Shown here: positions 40,412 to 55,140 of the stretch, piece by piece
How the letters are laid out: the number at the start of each line of letters is the position of its first letter
Numbering within the stretch: position 1 is the first letter of the stretch
Origin: Acidimicrobiia bacterium
GTDB lineage: Bacteria > Actinomycetota > Acidimicrobiia > Acidimicrobiales > Poriferisodalaceae
Assembly (NCBI GenBank): GCA_022820505.1
Contig: JAJEFK010000016.1
Coordinates: 1 to 64,000, forward strand
Reading direction: 5' to 3'
Length of the DNA stretch: 64,000 nt
The notes under the pieces: model-generated
What the model saw: the letters and a program-made list of their open reading frames with translations, nothing else
Databases searched by the model: none
Told to the model about the DNA's origin: nothing
Translations under genes and position numbers: made by a program

Positions 40412-41536
40412 GTGGCACTGCTGGAGGCCCGCAGCGAGGCCGACGCGCTCGAGCAGCTTCACGCGCTCGGGCTCACCGATGGTCTGCCGGTGGTCATCCC
40501 CACGCCGGAGCGGGTGGCCATGATGGCGCTCGCCTCTGGCCTTGACCTCGATCTCGAATTGGGTGTCATGGGACCCGCGCACGGCGTGGCGAGCGTGGAG
40601 AAGGTGGCGACGGCCGCAGTGATGGCCGGCTGCCTGCCCGACTACATCCCCGTCGTTGTGGCCGCCGTGCGCGCGGTGTGCCAGCCCGAGTTCGACCTCA
40701 CCGAGATGCAGAGCACCACCCACTGCACCGCGCCGCTCATCGTGGTGTGCGGGCCAGCACGGCACCAGTGCGGCGAAGTGGCATCAGGATTCGGGGCGCT
40801 CGGGCCCGGCCATCGGGCCAATGCCACCATCGGGCGGGCGCTGCGGCTGGCGATGATGAACATCGGCGGGGCCCGGCCGGGCGTGTCCGACATGGCGCTG
40901 CACGGTCATCCCGGCAAGTTCACATACTGCCTCGCCGAGGACACCGAGAGCAGCCCGTTCGCGCCGCTGCACACCAGCTACGGCTACGCCGAAGAAGACA
41001 GCGCCGTGGTCGTGGTCGGTGCCGAGGCGCCGCACTCCACGATCTTCACCGGCGATGCGGACGACCCCGAGTCGGCCAGCCGGCTGCTGAACGTGATCGC
41101 TGCGGTCATGGCCAACCCGGGCAGCAACAACGCGCACCTGCGGCACGGCGCTGTCACCGTGATCATGAACCCCGATCACACGACAGTGCTGGCTCGCGCG
41201 GGGCTGACCCGCGAGGACATTCAGGCCGAGCTGGCTGCCCGCGCAACCAATACCGCAGCGACGCTCGCCCATGTCGGGTCGGCCTTCTACCTCGACCGGG
41301 ACGGCCCGTCCGATGAGCTGGTCCCGATCCTGAAAGACCCCAGCAGGATCGTGGTATTCCAGGCGGGCGGCTCGGGTCTGTACACGATGGTGATGCCGTC
41401 GTGGTGCGCCGGCCCTCACCAGAACCCGGTCGTCCACGCCGAGATCGATCTCGACCAAGCGTGCGAGGTGCCTTGGGCCGAGGCCCTTGGGATCGGCCAA
41501 TCAGACCCAGCCGATGTTGCAGGAGGAGCAGCCTGA
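40412..41536 (+). CDS. conserved hypothetical protein co-encoded with the UGSC protein
   Basis: [72 protein letters not shown]...[22 protein letters not shown]; starts 7 nt after the UGSC stop; TGATG overlap with next gene. Confidence 0.8.
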   Translation: MALLEARSEADALEQLHALGLTDGLPVVIPTPERVAMMALASGLDLDLELGVMGPAHGVASVEKVATAAVMAGCLPDYIPVVVAAVRAVCQPEFDLTEMQSTTHCTAPLIVVCGPARHQCGEVASGFGALGPGHRANATIGRALRLAMMNIGGARPGVSDMALHGHPGKFTYCLAEDTESSPFAPLHTSYGYAEEDSAVVVVGAEAPHSTIFTGDADDPESASRLLNVIAAVMANPGSNNAHLRHGAVTVIMNPDHTTVLARAGLTREDIQAELAARATNTAATLAHVGSAFYLDRDGPSDELVPILKDPSRIVVFQAGGSGLYTMVMPSWCAGPHQNPVVHAEIDLDQACEVPWAEALGIGQSDPADVAGGAA

Positions 41537-42030
41537 TGAGCGATGCGCCCCGCCCGCACGGCGGACGGTGGTTCGAGGAGCTGACGCCGGGACTGGTGAT
41601 TCACCACCGGTTGCGCCGCACGATCACCGAGGCCGACAACGTCATGTTCACCACCATGACGATGAACCCCGCGGCCCTGCACCTCGACTTCGAATACGCC
41701 CGCACTGAGACCCAGTTCGGCAAGCCGCTCGTGAACTCGATGTTCACGGCCGCTGTCGTGGTCGGCATATCAGTCCACGAGACCACCCACGGCACCACCG
41801 TGGCGAACCTCGGCTTCGAGCGGATGGACTTCCCTGCGCCTGTCTTCCACGGCGACACGCTGCGCGTCGAGAGCGAAGTGGTCTCGGCACGCCCGTCCAA
41901 GAGCAAGCCCGACCAGGGCATCATCCTGTTCGAGCACCGCGCCTACAACCAGGACGACAAGCTGGTCGCCATCATGCGCCGCAACGCCCTCATGTGGCGC
42001 ACGCCGGCGGAGCCCGACACCGACGCCTGA
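41536..42030 (+). CDS. MaoC-family (hotdog) dehydratase
   Basis: [71 protein letters not shown]. Confidence 0.92.
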   Translation: MSDAPRPHGGRWFEELTPGLVIHHRLRRTITEADNVMFTTMTMNPAALHLDFEYARTETQFGKPLVNSMFTAAVVVGISVHETTHGTTVANLGFERMDFPAPVFHGDTLRVESEVVSARPSKSKPDQGIILFEHRAYNQDDKLVAIMRRNALMWRTPAEPDTDA

Positions 42031-42077
42031 ACGCCCTGGGGCGCGGCGACATCACTGCGCGTGCATCCTTGACCGCC

Positions 42078-43103
42078 GTGAGCCCCGGTCCCGCGCCCGA
42101 TGCCATCGCACTGCAGCGAGACGCGCAGCAACTCGCGGATGGCGTGCTGTTCGAGCGTGCGCTGGACGTGGACACAGCGGGCGAGGTTCCCGAGCGCAAT
42201 TTGGACCTGTTCCGTGACGCCGGCTTGTATGGGCTGTGGACGCCGACCGAGGTGGGCGGCTGCGGCTTCGACGAGCTTGAGCGGCTCCCGATTCTCGAAG
42301 CGCTGGCCGGCGGCTGCCTCACGACCGCGTTCGTGTGGGCTCAGCACGGAGGCGGCTCGGCGAACGCCGCGCGGATGCCAGCCGGGTCGCCGCTGCATGA
42401 GCGCTGGGCTCAGGCGCTCGCCACCGGCGCGCAGCGCAGCGGTGTGGCGTTCGCCCATGTGCTGCGGCCCGAGCCGTGCCTGTTCGCCGAGCGTTCCGGT
42501 GGTGGCTGGAATCTGCGTGGCGTCGCGCCGTTCGTCACCGGGTGGGGTCACATCGACGCAGTGCTGGTTGCCGCTCACGAGGCCGACCGGCTCGTGTGGA
42601 TGCTCATCCCGGCCACCGAGGCGCCCACGCTGACATCGCGCCGGCTGCGGCTTGCCGCAGTGGACTCGTCGGTGACAGCGGAACTGCACTTCGACGGTCA
42701 CGTCGTCGGCGACGACGAGGTGGTGGAGATCATCGACTACAGCGACTGGCTGTCGTTCTACCGCCAGGGCCTGCGAACCAACGGCGCCCTCATGCTGGGC
42801 GTGGCATCCCGCGCACTGAAACTGTTCGGACCCTCGCCGCTGGATGCCGAGCTGGACGCGGCTCGCAGCGCGCTCTACGCGGCCGAGGTCGACGAGATGC
42901 CCGAACGCCGTGCGCAGGTCGGTTACGTGGGCATCCGGGCGACCAGCGCGCTCGTCTCATCGGTCGGCGGCAGAGCCATCACACTCGCCCATCACGCGCA
43001 GCGCCTCGCCCGCGAGGCACTGTTCCTGCTCGTCCAGGGCCAGACCGCCGACATCCGCGCCGGCCACCTGCGCCGCCTCGGCGCCACCGACCCGGACGGT
43101 TGA
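42078..43103 (+). CDS. acyl-CoA dehydrogenase family protein
   Basis: RDAGLYGLWTPTEVGGCGFDELERLPILEALAGGCLTTAFVWAQHGG...; start GTG 42078 inferred. Confidence 0.87.
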   Translation: MSPGPAPDAIALQRDAQQLADGVLFERALDVDTAGEVPERNLDLFRDAGLYGLWTPTEVGGCGFDELERLPILEALAGGCLTTAFVWAQHGGGSANAARMPAGSPLHERWAQALATGAQRSGVAFAHVLRPEPCLFAERSGGGWNLRGVAPFVTGWGHIDAVLVAAHEADRLVWMLIPATEAPTLTSRRLRLAAVDSSVTAELHFDGHVVGDDEVVEIIDYSDWLSFYRQGLRTNGALMLGVASRALKLFGPSPLDAELDAARSALYAAEVDEMPERRAQVGYVGIRATSALVSSVGGRAITLAHHAQRLAREALFLLVQGQTADIRAGHLRRLGATDPDG

Positions 43104-43106
43104 GGG

Positions 43107-43949
43107 CTAGGGCAGGCCGGCGCCACCGATGTCGACGCGGACGGTCTCGATGCGGCCGAGGGCAGGGGCGTCGTCGGGTGGGCGCGACGTTGGTGCGGTG
43201 ACCATGTAGAGGGTGCGGCGATCGTCGTCGCCGAGCATGCAGGCGAAGCAGTTCAGCTCCAGCTCGATGACATCGGTGACCTCGCCGCCGTCGACCACAC
43301 GGAAGCAGCTCGCGTTGAGGGGGTCGGCCACCCAGATGCCGCCGGCTTCGTCGAGGCAGATGCCGTCGGGCACTCGCTCGCCCAGATCGGCAAAGGTGCG
43401 CCGGCCGCTCAGCGAGCCGTCAGGTTCGATGTCGAACGCGGTCATGCGGCGGCCGTAGCTCTCCGCGACGACCATGTGGCGCCCGCTGGGGTCGATGACG
43501 GTGCCGTTGGGGAAGTCGAACCCGTCGGGCCCAGGCCGTGCCGCGCCGTCGGGGCTCACGATGGCCAGCGTCGCCTGGGCGAACGTCTCCCCGGCACTGT
43601 CGTCGAACCCGAAGTTGCCGACGTACGCCGTGCCGTCGGCAGCAACCACCATGTCGTTGCACGGCCCGCCGGCAATGCCCGACAGGTCGGCGTGCAGCGA
43701 CTCGTTGCCGTCGGCGTCGAGACGGCGAAGCTGCCGGTCGAGCATCGAGACGAACAGCAAGTCGCCGTTGGGCAGCCAGCCCAGCCCCGACGGCTGGGTG
43801 GGCACCGTATGGATCAGCTCCTCGTTGCCGTCCGGCGTGACCGTGAAGATTCCGTGCCGGTAGAAGTCGGAGTACCAGAGCCGGCCGCCGCGCCAGCGCG
43901 GCCCCTCCCCGAATCGCAGCCCGGTCACCACCACATCAGTTGTCGTCAT
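43107..43949 (-). CDS. SMP-30/gluconolactonase/LRE-family protein
   Basis: FGEGPRWRGGRLWYSDFYRHGIFTVTPDGNEE...SGLGWLPNGDLLFVSMLDRQLRRLDADG...GGPCNDMVVAADGTAYVGNFGF. Confidence 0.92.
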   Translation of the reverse strand: MTTTDVVVTGLRFGEGPRWRGGRLWYSDFYRHGIFTVTPDGNEELIHTVPTQPSGLGWLPNGDLLFVSMLDRQLRRLDADGNESLHADLSGIAGGPCNDMVVAADGTAYVGNFGFDDSAGETFAQATLAIVSPDGAARPGPDGFDFPNGTVIDPSGRHMVVAESYGRRMTAFDIEPDGSLSGRRTFADLGERVPDGICLDEAGGIWVADPLNASCFRVVDGGEVTDVIELELNCFACMLGDDDRRTLYMVTAPTSRPPDDAPALGRIETVRVDIGGAGLP

Positions 43950-44027
43950 GGCCGCCGACGCTAGTCCTGCACCCAGCTCGCATTTGAGGGCACCGGTCGT
44001 GTCCAGATACCCGACGCTGTGGGCGGA

Positions 44028-45320
44028 TCAGGACCGCGGGACGACCATCTGGTGCTTGATGGGGCCGACGTGCAGGTGTCCGATCCGGGACTGCTCCCCG
44101 TCGAGCTGCAGGCCGTCGAGCAGGGGCGCCACCACCCGGAAGAACGCTCGCAGCTCCCAGCGGGCCAGGTGCACGCCCAGGCAGAAGTGAGCACCGTGCC
44201 CGAAGGCGAGGTGGTCGTTGGGGGCGCGCTGAATGTCGAAGCGGTAGGGCTCGGGGAACTGGCGTTCGTCTCGGTTGGCCGAGGGGTACCACACCCCCAC
44301 GTGCTCGCCGGCCTTGATCGTGTGGCCTCGCAGCTCGGTGTCTTTGGTGCACGTGCGGGCGAACTGGATGACCGGCGATGTCCAGCGCAGGATCTCCTCC
44401 ACGGCCGATTCAACGGCGTCCTGGTCGTCGATGCGCTCGTTGAGCAGGTCGAGTTGGTCGCGGTGCTCGAGCAGGGCGATCACCCCGCCGCTCGCTGCAT
44501 TGCGAGTGGTCTCATTGCCTGCGGCGATCATCAAGCGCAGGTAGCCGACGAGCTGCTGCGGCGTCAGCGGGCCTGATTCGATCTCGGACCGCAGCAGGAT
44601 GCTCACCAAGTCACGGCCGTCGGTGCCGTCACGTCGACGCCGGGCGATCAGCTCGCCGATCCACGTGTCGAACTCGCGGATCATGCGCGACCGCATCTCG
44701 TCACGGGGTTCGCCGGGCCGGCAGAACCGCTCCAGATCGGGATCGTCGAACAGCACCGATGTCCAGGCGTGCACCTGCTCCCAGCCGTCGGCCGACACGC
44801 CCACCATCTCGCAGATGGCTGCCAGCGGCAGCTTCACCGCCAGGTCTTCCACCACGTCGGCGGTGCCCTCGTCGGCCACCTTGGCGATGAACTCGTCCGC
44901 GAAGCGCTGGGCGTGCAGTTCGAGCGACTCGGATCTGCTGCGCATCGCCTTCGGCGTGAACTCCGGCACCACCAGCCGGCGCAGGTCCCAGTGGTCGGGA
45001 CGGTCCTTGAAGATGAAGTCCGGCGGCTCGTCGGGGTCCCAGCCGATCTCGATGGCGCGCTGGCGATACTTGGTCCAGAAGCGGGCATCCCGGTCGGCGT
45101 CAGCGAGACGCAGTCGTCCGCCCCCGTTGATGAACGTCTTGTTCTGACCCGAGATCCACTTCACGTCCTCGTAGCGGGTGATGGCCCAGAACGGGACGAT
45201 GTTGTCGCGTACATACCAGTAGACGGGCGCCTCGTCGCGCAGCAGATCCCACTCGGCCCACGGGTAGCCCTCGGCGGCGTACCGCTCGGTGTCATGGATG
45301 ACCGCCTCGTCAACCTGCAT
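44028..45320 (-). CDS. cytochrome P450
   Basis: Heme loop HLAFGHGAHFCLGVHLARWELR; I-helix LMIAAGNETTRNAASGG; ExxR EILRW; start at MQVDEAVIHD inferred. Confidence 0.96.
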   Translation of the reverse strand: MQVDEAVIHDTERYAAEGYPWAEWDLLRDEAPVYWYVRDNIVPFWAITRYEDVKWISGQNKTFINGGGRLRLADADRDARFWTKYRQRAIEIGWDPDEPPDFIFKDRPDHWDLRRLVVPEFTPKAMRSRSESLELHAQRFADEFIAKVADEGTADVVEDLAVKLPLAAICEMVGVSADGWEQVHAWTSVLFDDPDLERFCRPGEPRDEMRSRMIREFDTWIGELIARRRRDGTDGRDLVSILLRSEIESGPLTPQQLVGYLRLMIAAGNETTRNAASGGVIALLEHRDQLDLLNERIDDQDAVESAVEEILRWTSPVIQFARTCTKDTELRGHTIKAGEHVGVWYPSANRDERQFPEPYRFDIQRAPNDHLAFGHGAHFCLGVHLARWELRAFFRVVAPLLDGLQLDGEQSRIGHLHVGPIKHQMVVPRS

Positions 45321-45485
45321 CAACCCGTACCCCTGCTCGCCAATGACCGCCACCGTCGGCGTCAACGGTAGCCATGCGCCCGGTGCCGGTGCCGGGGTGT
45401 TGCCGTGCCCGAATCGACAACCGGGACGCGCTCGACGCAATACTGACCGCGTGGCCGACGCAGCCACGAAAGGCTGGGGCATCAC

Positions 45486-46487
45486 ATGAGCACGAGTTCT
45501 GACGCCGCGGATGGTTCAGGCGCCTTGCCGGTTGTCTGGTTCGATCGGCCTGCCGGCCGGCTGCAGCGCGAGCTGCTGGACGGCCGGGTCGAGATCGTCG
45601 ATGTGCGAGGCGACGATCCGCTCGAAGGCATCGAACGGGCCCATGGCGCCATCGTGGGCGCTGCGATCCGCTACGACCGCACCGTGTACGAGCAAGCTCC
45701 GCGGCTGAAGGTGATCGCCCGAGCCGGCATCGGCTTCGACAATCTCGACCTCGACGACGCCACCGAATTCGGCATCGCCGCCTGCAACACGCCCGACGGC
45801 CCGACAATCTCCACCGCCGAGCAAGCCGTCGCGCTCATCTTCGCCATCACCAAGGGACTGAAGGAATCAGCCCTGCGGCTCGGCGCCGGCGAGGGCGACC
45901 TCTGGGCTCGCCACGGGCACCTCGAGCTGGCCGGCTCGACGCTCGCATTAGCAGGGCTCGGACGCATCGGCGGCTACGTGGCCCGGGTGATGTCGGCCGT
46001 CGGCATGGAGATCGTCGCGTATGACCCCTATGCGGGCGACGAGCGATTTGCGGAACTGGGGGCGCAGCGGGCGGCGACGCCCAATGACGCAGTGGCCGAC
46101 GCGCATGTCGTGTCGGTGCACGCGCCGCTCAGCGACGCAACGCACCATCTGGTGAACGCCGAGCTCCTCGCTGCGATGCGCGACGGCGTGTACCTGGTCA
46201 ACACGTCTCGTGGCGGACTCGTCGACCAAGAGGCGCTGCTCGCAGCGCTCGATGGCGGCAAGGTGCGAGGCGCAGGGTTGGACGTGACCGAGCCGGAGCC
46301 GCTGCCGCCAGGCCACCCGCTGCTGGGCCGGCCCGACGTGGTGGTGACCCCGCACGTGGCCTCCGCCACGGTCGCCGGCCGCCGCCGCATCTTCACCCAT
46401 GCAGTGTCGGAGGTCATGACCGCACTCGACGGCAACCAGCCACCCAACATGCTCAACCCCCAAGCCTGGCCCGGCCGCAACGCCTGA
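45486..46487 (+). CDS. D-isomer-specific 2-hydroxyacid dehydrogenase
   Basis: LALAGLGRIGGYVARVMSAVGMEIVAYDPY...LVNTSRGGLVDQEALLAALDGGKVRGAGLDVTEPEPLPPGHPL. Confidence 0.94.
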   Translation: MSTSSDAADGSGALPVVWFDRPAGRLQRELLDGRVEIVDVRGDDPLEGIERAHGAIVGAAIRYDRTVYEQAPRLKVIARAGIGFDNLDLDDATEFGIAACNTPDGPTISTAEQAVALIFAITKGLKESALRLGAGEGDLWARHGHLELAGSTLALAGLGRIGGYVARVMSAVGMEIVAYDPYAGDERFAELGAQRAATPNDAVADAHVVSVHAPLSDATHHLVNAELLAAMRDGVYLVNTSRGGLVDQEALLAALDGGKVRGAGLDVTEPEPLPPGHPLLGRPDVVVTPHVASATVAGRRRIFTHAVSEVMTALDGNQPPNMLNPQAWPGRNA

Positions 46488-46500
46488 CTCCTAACCTCCG

Positions 46501-51465
<4,965 letters not shown>

Positions 51466-51660
51466 GCACACGAGCAGCGAGGCTGGCGGCGCCAAACTCT
51501 GAGATCGAAGTTCAGGCGCAGGTGCGGTGCCAAGACCGCGGATGTGCGGAGCCCGAGCGGCGTTGACCCGCGGGGTGCAGTCCGACGGCCTAGCGCCGGC
51601 TAGCGGCGCCGCTGTGAATTGCTTGGCTTCGCGCGCATCGCGAGCCGGTGATGTTCCGTA

Positions 51661-52782
51661 GTGTCGGCGGGCGTGGCTGCTGTCATTGTCGGAACAGGGA
51701 TCGCGACGCCGCCTCATGTGGTCGGCAATGACGATCTGGTTCGCATCATGGACACGAGCGACGAGTGGATCCGGTCGCGCACGGGGGTGGTGAGCAGGCG
51801 CTTCGTGGAGCCGGGCACTGGAGCGTCGGATCTGGGCGCTGAGGCGGCGACGGCGGCGATGCGCGACGCAGGGGTGGCCGCTGGAGAGGTGGATTCGGTG
51901 ATCTGCGCGACGATGACGCCGGACCGTCAGAACCCCGGCATTGCGGGAGCGGTGCAGCACAAGGCGGGCATCGAGGGTGTGGCGACGTTCGATCTGCGCC
52001 AGCAGTGCGCCGGGTTCCTGTTCGGGCTGGATCTGGCCGACATGCTGATCGGCACCGATCGTGCCGACACGGTGCTGGTAGTGGGCGCGGAGGTGCATGC
52101 GGGCTATCTGCCGTGGGGCGACGCGTGGGACATCGTGCTGGGCCGCAGCGACCGGGCAGCGACCGACGACGAGCGGGAGCTGGCCAACCGTCACCGGGCA
52201 TGGAGCGTGCTGTTCGGCGACGGCGCCGGCGCCGCGGTGGTGCAGCGCCATGACGCTGCCGACGACGGGCAGGACGGGGGGCTGCCGGTGGGGCTGCTGG
52301 CGTCGGTGCTGAGAACTGACGGCGCGAACGCCGATCTCATCGAGGTCCCGGGCCTGGGGTCGCTGCAGCGTCCTTACGCGGACGCTGCGCAGATCGAAGA
52401 AGGCATGCAGCACCCGCAGATGAACGGCGGCGGTCTGTACCGGATGGCGGTCGAAGCGATGCCCGAGGCGGTGCTGGAGGTGCTGGCGCGCACCGGGCAC
52501 GATCTGGGCGACGTGGATGTGGTAGTGGCTCATCAGGCCAACGAGCGCATCCTGGACGGCGTGCGCCGCCGGCTGGGCGTCGACGACACGGTGGCGCCCT
52601 CGAACATCGACCGCTGGGGCAACACCACTGCGGGGACGCTGCCGATCCTGTATCACGAGCTGCGCGCTGCGGGCCGCGTCGAGCCGGGTGCGCTGGTGGC
52701 GTTCACCAGCTTCGGCGCCGGCACCCACTGGGGAGCGATGCTGTACCGGGAGCCGTTCGGTCCGGTCGCGGTCGGCACGTGA
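51661..52782 (+). CDS. 3-oxoacyl-ACP synthase III (FabH)-like protein
   Basis: AAVIVGTGIATPPHVVGNDDLVRIMDTSDEWIRSRTGVVSRRFVEPGTGASDLGAEAATAAM...DLRQQCAGFLFGLDLADMLIGTDRADTVLVVGAE...VVAHQANERIL...NTTAGTLPI. Confidence 0.94.
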   Translation: MSAGVAAVIVGTGIATPPHVVGNDDLVRIMDTSDEWIRSRTGVVSRRFVEPGTGASDLGAEAATAAMRDAGVAAGEVDSVICATMTPDRQNPGIAGAVQHKAGIEGVATFDLRQQCAGFLFGLDLADMLIGTDRADTVLVVGAEVHAGYLPWGDAWDIVLGRSDRAATDDERELANRHRAWSVLFGDGAGAAVVQRHDAADDGQDGGLPVGLLASVLRTDGANADLIEVPGLGSLQRPYADAAQIEEGMQHPQMNGGGLYRMAVEAMPEAVLEVLARTGHDLGDVDVVVAHQANERILDGVRRRLGVDDTVAPSNIDRWGNTTAGTLPILYHELRAAGRVEPGALVAFTSFGAGTHWGAMLYREPFGPVAVGT

Positions 52783-53579
52783 CTTCGCTGGCTGTCGCGG
52801 TCGGCGTCGCGGCGGTGCTGATGGCCGGCTGCTGGCTGGTGAGCCTGCGCTTGGGCGACGCTTCGATCGTGGACCCGGTGTGGCCGATGGTCTTCGTGGC
52901 CGTCGCGTGGGGCGTATGGATCAGCTCAGGCGGCGGTGGCGGCCGCAAGCTGGCGCTGGCGGCGATGGTGACGCTGTGGGGCGCGCGGCTCGGCGTGCAT
53001 CTGGCGCTGCGCAAGCGAGGCGAGCCCGAGGACTTTCGCTATGCAGCGATGCGTGCCCGCTGGCAGCCGTTCGAGCTGTGGAGCCTGGCGGTCGTGTTCG
53101 GGCTCCAAGGCGCCCTCGCCACAGTGGTCTCGCTGCCGCTGGTGGCCATTTTGGGTGCCGCGGGCAATCCGGCTGTGACATGGCTGGACTGGATCGGCGG
53201 AGCTGTGTGGGCGGCCGGGCTGCTGTTCGAGGCAGTCGCGGACCGCCAGCTGACACGCTTCCGCGCCGAACCCGAACAACAAGGCAGGGTGCTCGACCGC
53301 GGGCTGTGGCGCTACAGCCGTCACCCCAACTACTTCGGCGACTTCTTGGTGTGGTGGGGCATCTGGCTGGTGGCAGCCGCCGCCGACGCTTGGTGGACGA
53401 TCATCGGGCCGACCGTCATGACAGTCCTGCTGTTGCGGGTGTCGGGCGTCGCCCTGCTCGAGCGCACCATCAGCGAACGGCGGCCCGGCTACGCCGACTA
53501 CATGGCGCGCACCAGCGCCTTCGTGCCGCTGCCGCCGCGCCGCCCGCGGCCGTCAGGGGCCAACGACGGATACGGCTAA
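52779..53579 (+). CDS. DUF1295-family (steroid-reductase-like) membrane protein
   Basis: SIVDPVWPMVFVAVAWGVW...KLALAAMVTLWGARLGVHLALRKRGEPEDFRYAAMR...LDRGLWRYSRHPNYFGDFLVWWGIWL. Confidence 0.92.
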   Translation: MTSLAVAVGVAAVLMAGCWLVSLRLGDASIVDPVWPMVFVAVAWGVWISSGGGGGRKLALAAMVTLWGARLGVHLALRKRGEPEDFRYAAMRARWQPFELWSLAVVFGLQGALATVVSLPLVAILGAAGNPAVTWLDWIGGAVWAAGLLFEAVADRQLTRFRAEPEQQGRVLDRGLWRYSRHPNYFGDFLVWWGIWLVAAAADAWWTIIGPTVMTVLLLRVSGVALLERTISERRPGYADYMARTSAFVPLPPRRPRPSGANDGYG

Positions 53580-53586
53580 CCCCGTC

Positions 53587-55032
53587 ATGGGCGATATCGC
53601 TGTGGCATGGTTCCGGCGCGACCTGCGGCTGGCCGACAACCCGGCGTGGGCTGCGGCAACGAGTCACGCCTTCGCTGTGCCGGTCGTGGTGCTCGAACCG
53701 CATCTGCTCGCTGCAGCCGGCCCGCACCGACTGCGGGCCTATCTCAGCGCGGTGGCCTCTTTGGAGCGGTCGCTGCAGGGCATCGGCGCTTCGCTGCGGG
53801 TGGCCGTCGGGGATGCCGCCGAGGCGATCGCGGGCGTGGCAGCCGAGCTGAACGCGTTGTCAGTGTGCGTGAACGCAGACGTGACGCCCTACGCAGCGCG
53901 ACGCGACCGGCGGGCGGCCGACGCGCTCGGCTGCCCGCTGGATGCGCACTGGGGAATGCTGGTGCATCCGCCGGGCGCTGTGCTGACCCGCAAGGGCACG
54001 CTGTCGCAGGTGTTCACGCCGTTCTGGCGCCGCTGGCAGACGCTGCACCTGCGACCTGAGGCCCAAGCCCGGCGCGGCCCGGCGACTGCGGCCGAGGTGG
54101 CGATGTCCCTGCCCGAGGCGATGGCCGCGCTGCGGCGGCTGGGCATCGACCTTCCGTCGGGGCCGACGGTGACCGCCGAGCCGACGTGGTCAGAAGCAAG
54201 CGCAGCCACCCGAGTCGACAAGTGGCTCGAAGAGGTCGACCGCTACGGCGAGATCCGTGACGACTTCGGCGCCTCGGGCACATCGCAGCTGAGCGCCTCG
54301 CTGCATCTCGGCGTGCTGTCGCCCCGGTCGGTGGTGGCCGCTGTCGGCGCCGCCACCGCGGGGCGGCAGGCGTTCGTGCGTCAGCTCGCCTGGCGCGACT
54401 GGTACGCGCACCTCACCCACCGGCATCCCGACATCGCCGACGCCGCCATCAGGGCGCCCTATGACCGGGTCGCGTGGCGCCACGGCCCCAGCGCAGACCG
54501 CGACTTCGACGCATGGACCGCAGGCCTCACCGGCTACCCGATCGTGGACGCAGCCATGCGCCAGCTCGCTGCCACCGGGGAGCTCCACAATCGCCTGCGC
54601 ATGGTCGCAGCCTCATTCCTGGTCAAGGACCTGCTCATCGACTGGCGCCGAGGCGAGCGCTGGTTCCGCTGGCTGCTGGCCGACGGCGACCTCGCACAGA
54701 ACGCCGGCAACTGGCAATGGGTCGCCGGCACCGGCCCCGACGCCGCTCCGTACTTCAGGATCTTCAACCCCGTCGCACAGAGCCGCCGCCACGACCCCGA
54801 CGGCGCCCACCTGCGGCGATGGGTCCCCGAACTGGCTCGCCTGGGTGCCGACATCGTTCATGCCCCTTGGGAAGCCTCGCCTGCCCGGCTCGCGGGCGCC
54901 GGCTTGCGACTCGGCGTGGATTACCCGACGCCCATCATCGACCACGACCACGCACGCCAGCGAACTCTCGCCGCATACCGATCCGCGCTCGGCAAAGCGC
55001 ACGACGGCCGCCCGCGGCCGTCTCCGGCCTGA
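53587..55032 (+). CDS. cryptochrome/DNA photolyase family protein
   Basis: VAWFRRDLRLADNPAWAAA...WRDWYAHLTHRHPD...GLTGYPIVDAAMRQLAATGELHNRLRMVAASFLVKDLLIDWRRGERWFRWLLADGDLAQNAGNWQWVAGTG. Confidence 0.96.
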   Translation: MGDIAVAWFRRDLRLADNPAWAAATSHAFAVPVVVLEPHLLAAAGPHRLRAYLSAVASLERSLQGIGASLRVAVGDAAEAIAGVAAELNALSVCVNADVTPYAARRDRRAADALGCPLDAHWGMLVHPPGAVLTRKGTLSQVFTPFWRRWQTLHLRPEAQARRGPATAAEVAMSLPEAMAALRRLGIDLPSGPTVTAEPTWSEASAATRVDKWLEEVDRYGEIRDDFGASGTSQLSASLHLGVLSPRSVVAAVGAATAGRQAFVRQLAWRDWYAHLTHRHPDIADAAIRAPYDRVAWRHGPSADRDFDAWTAGLTGYPIVDAAMRQLAATGELHNRLRMVAASFLVKDLLIDWRRGERWFRWLLADGDLAQNAGNWQWVAGTGPDAAPYFRIFNPVAQSRRHDPDGAHLRRWVPELARLGADIVHAPWEASPARLAGAGLRLGVDYPTPIIDHDHARQRTLAAYRSALGKAHDGRPRPSPA

Positions 55033-55140
55033 TGTCCGGGATCGGCGGGCGCGCAACATCGCCCGGGGGCGCGTACCGCACCGCGGAAGTCGGCGCGATA
55101 CTGCCCGTCGTCGCGGACACAGCGGGAGAAGGATGAACCG

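Noticed and set aside
51466-51660. Possible structured ncRNA in the 195-bp intergenic before the FabH-like gene
   Set aside because: Several GC-rich inverted repeats but no recognisable RNA family or clean hairpin plus promoter.
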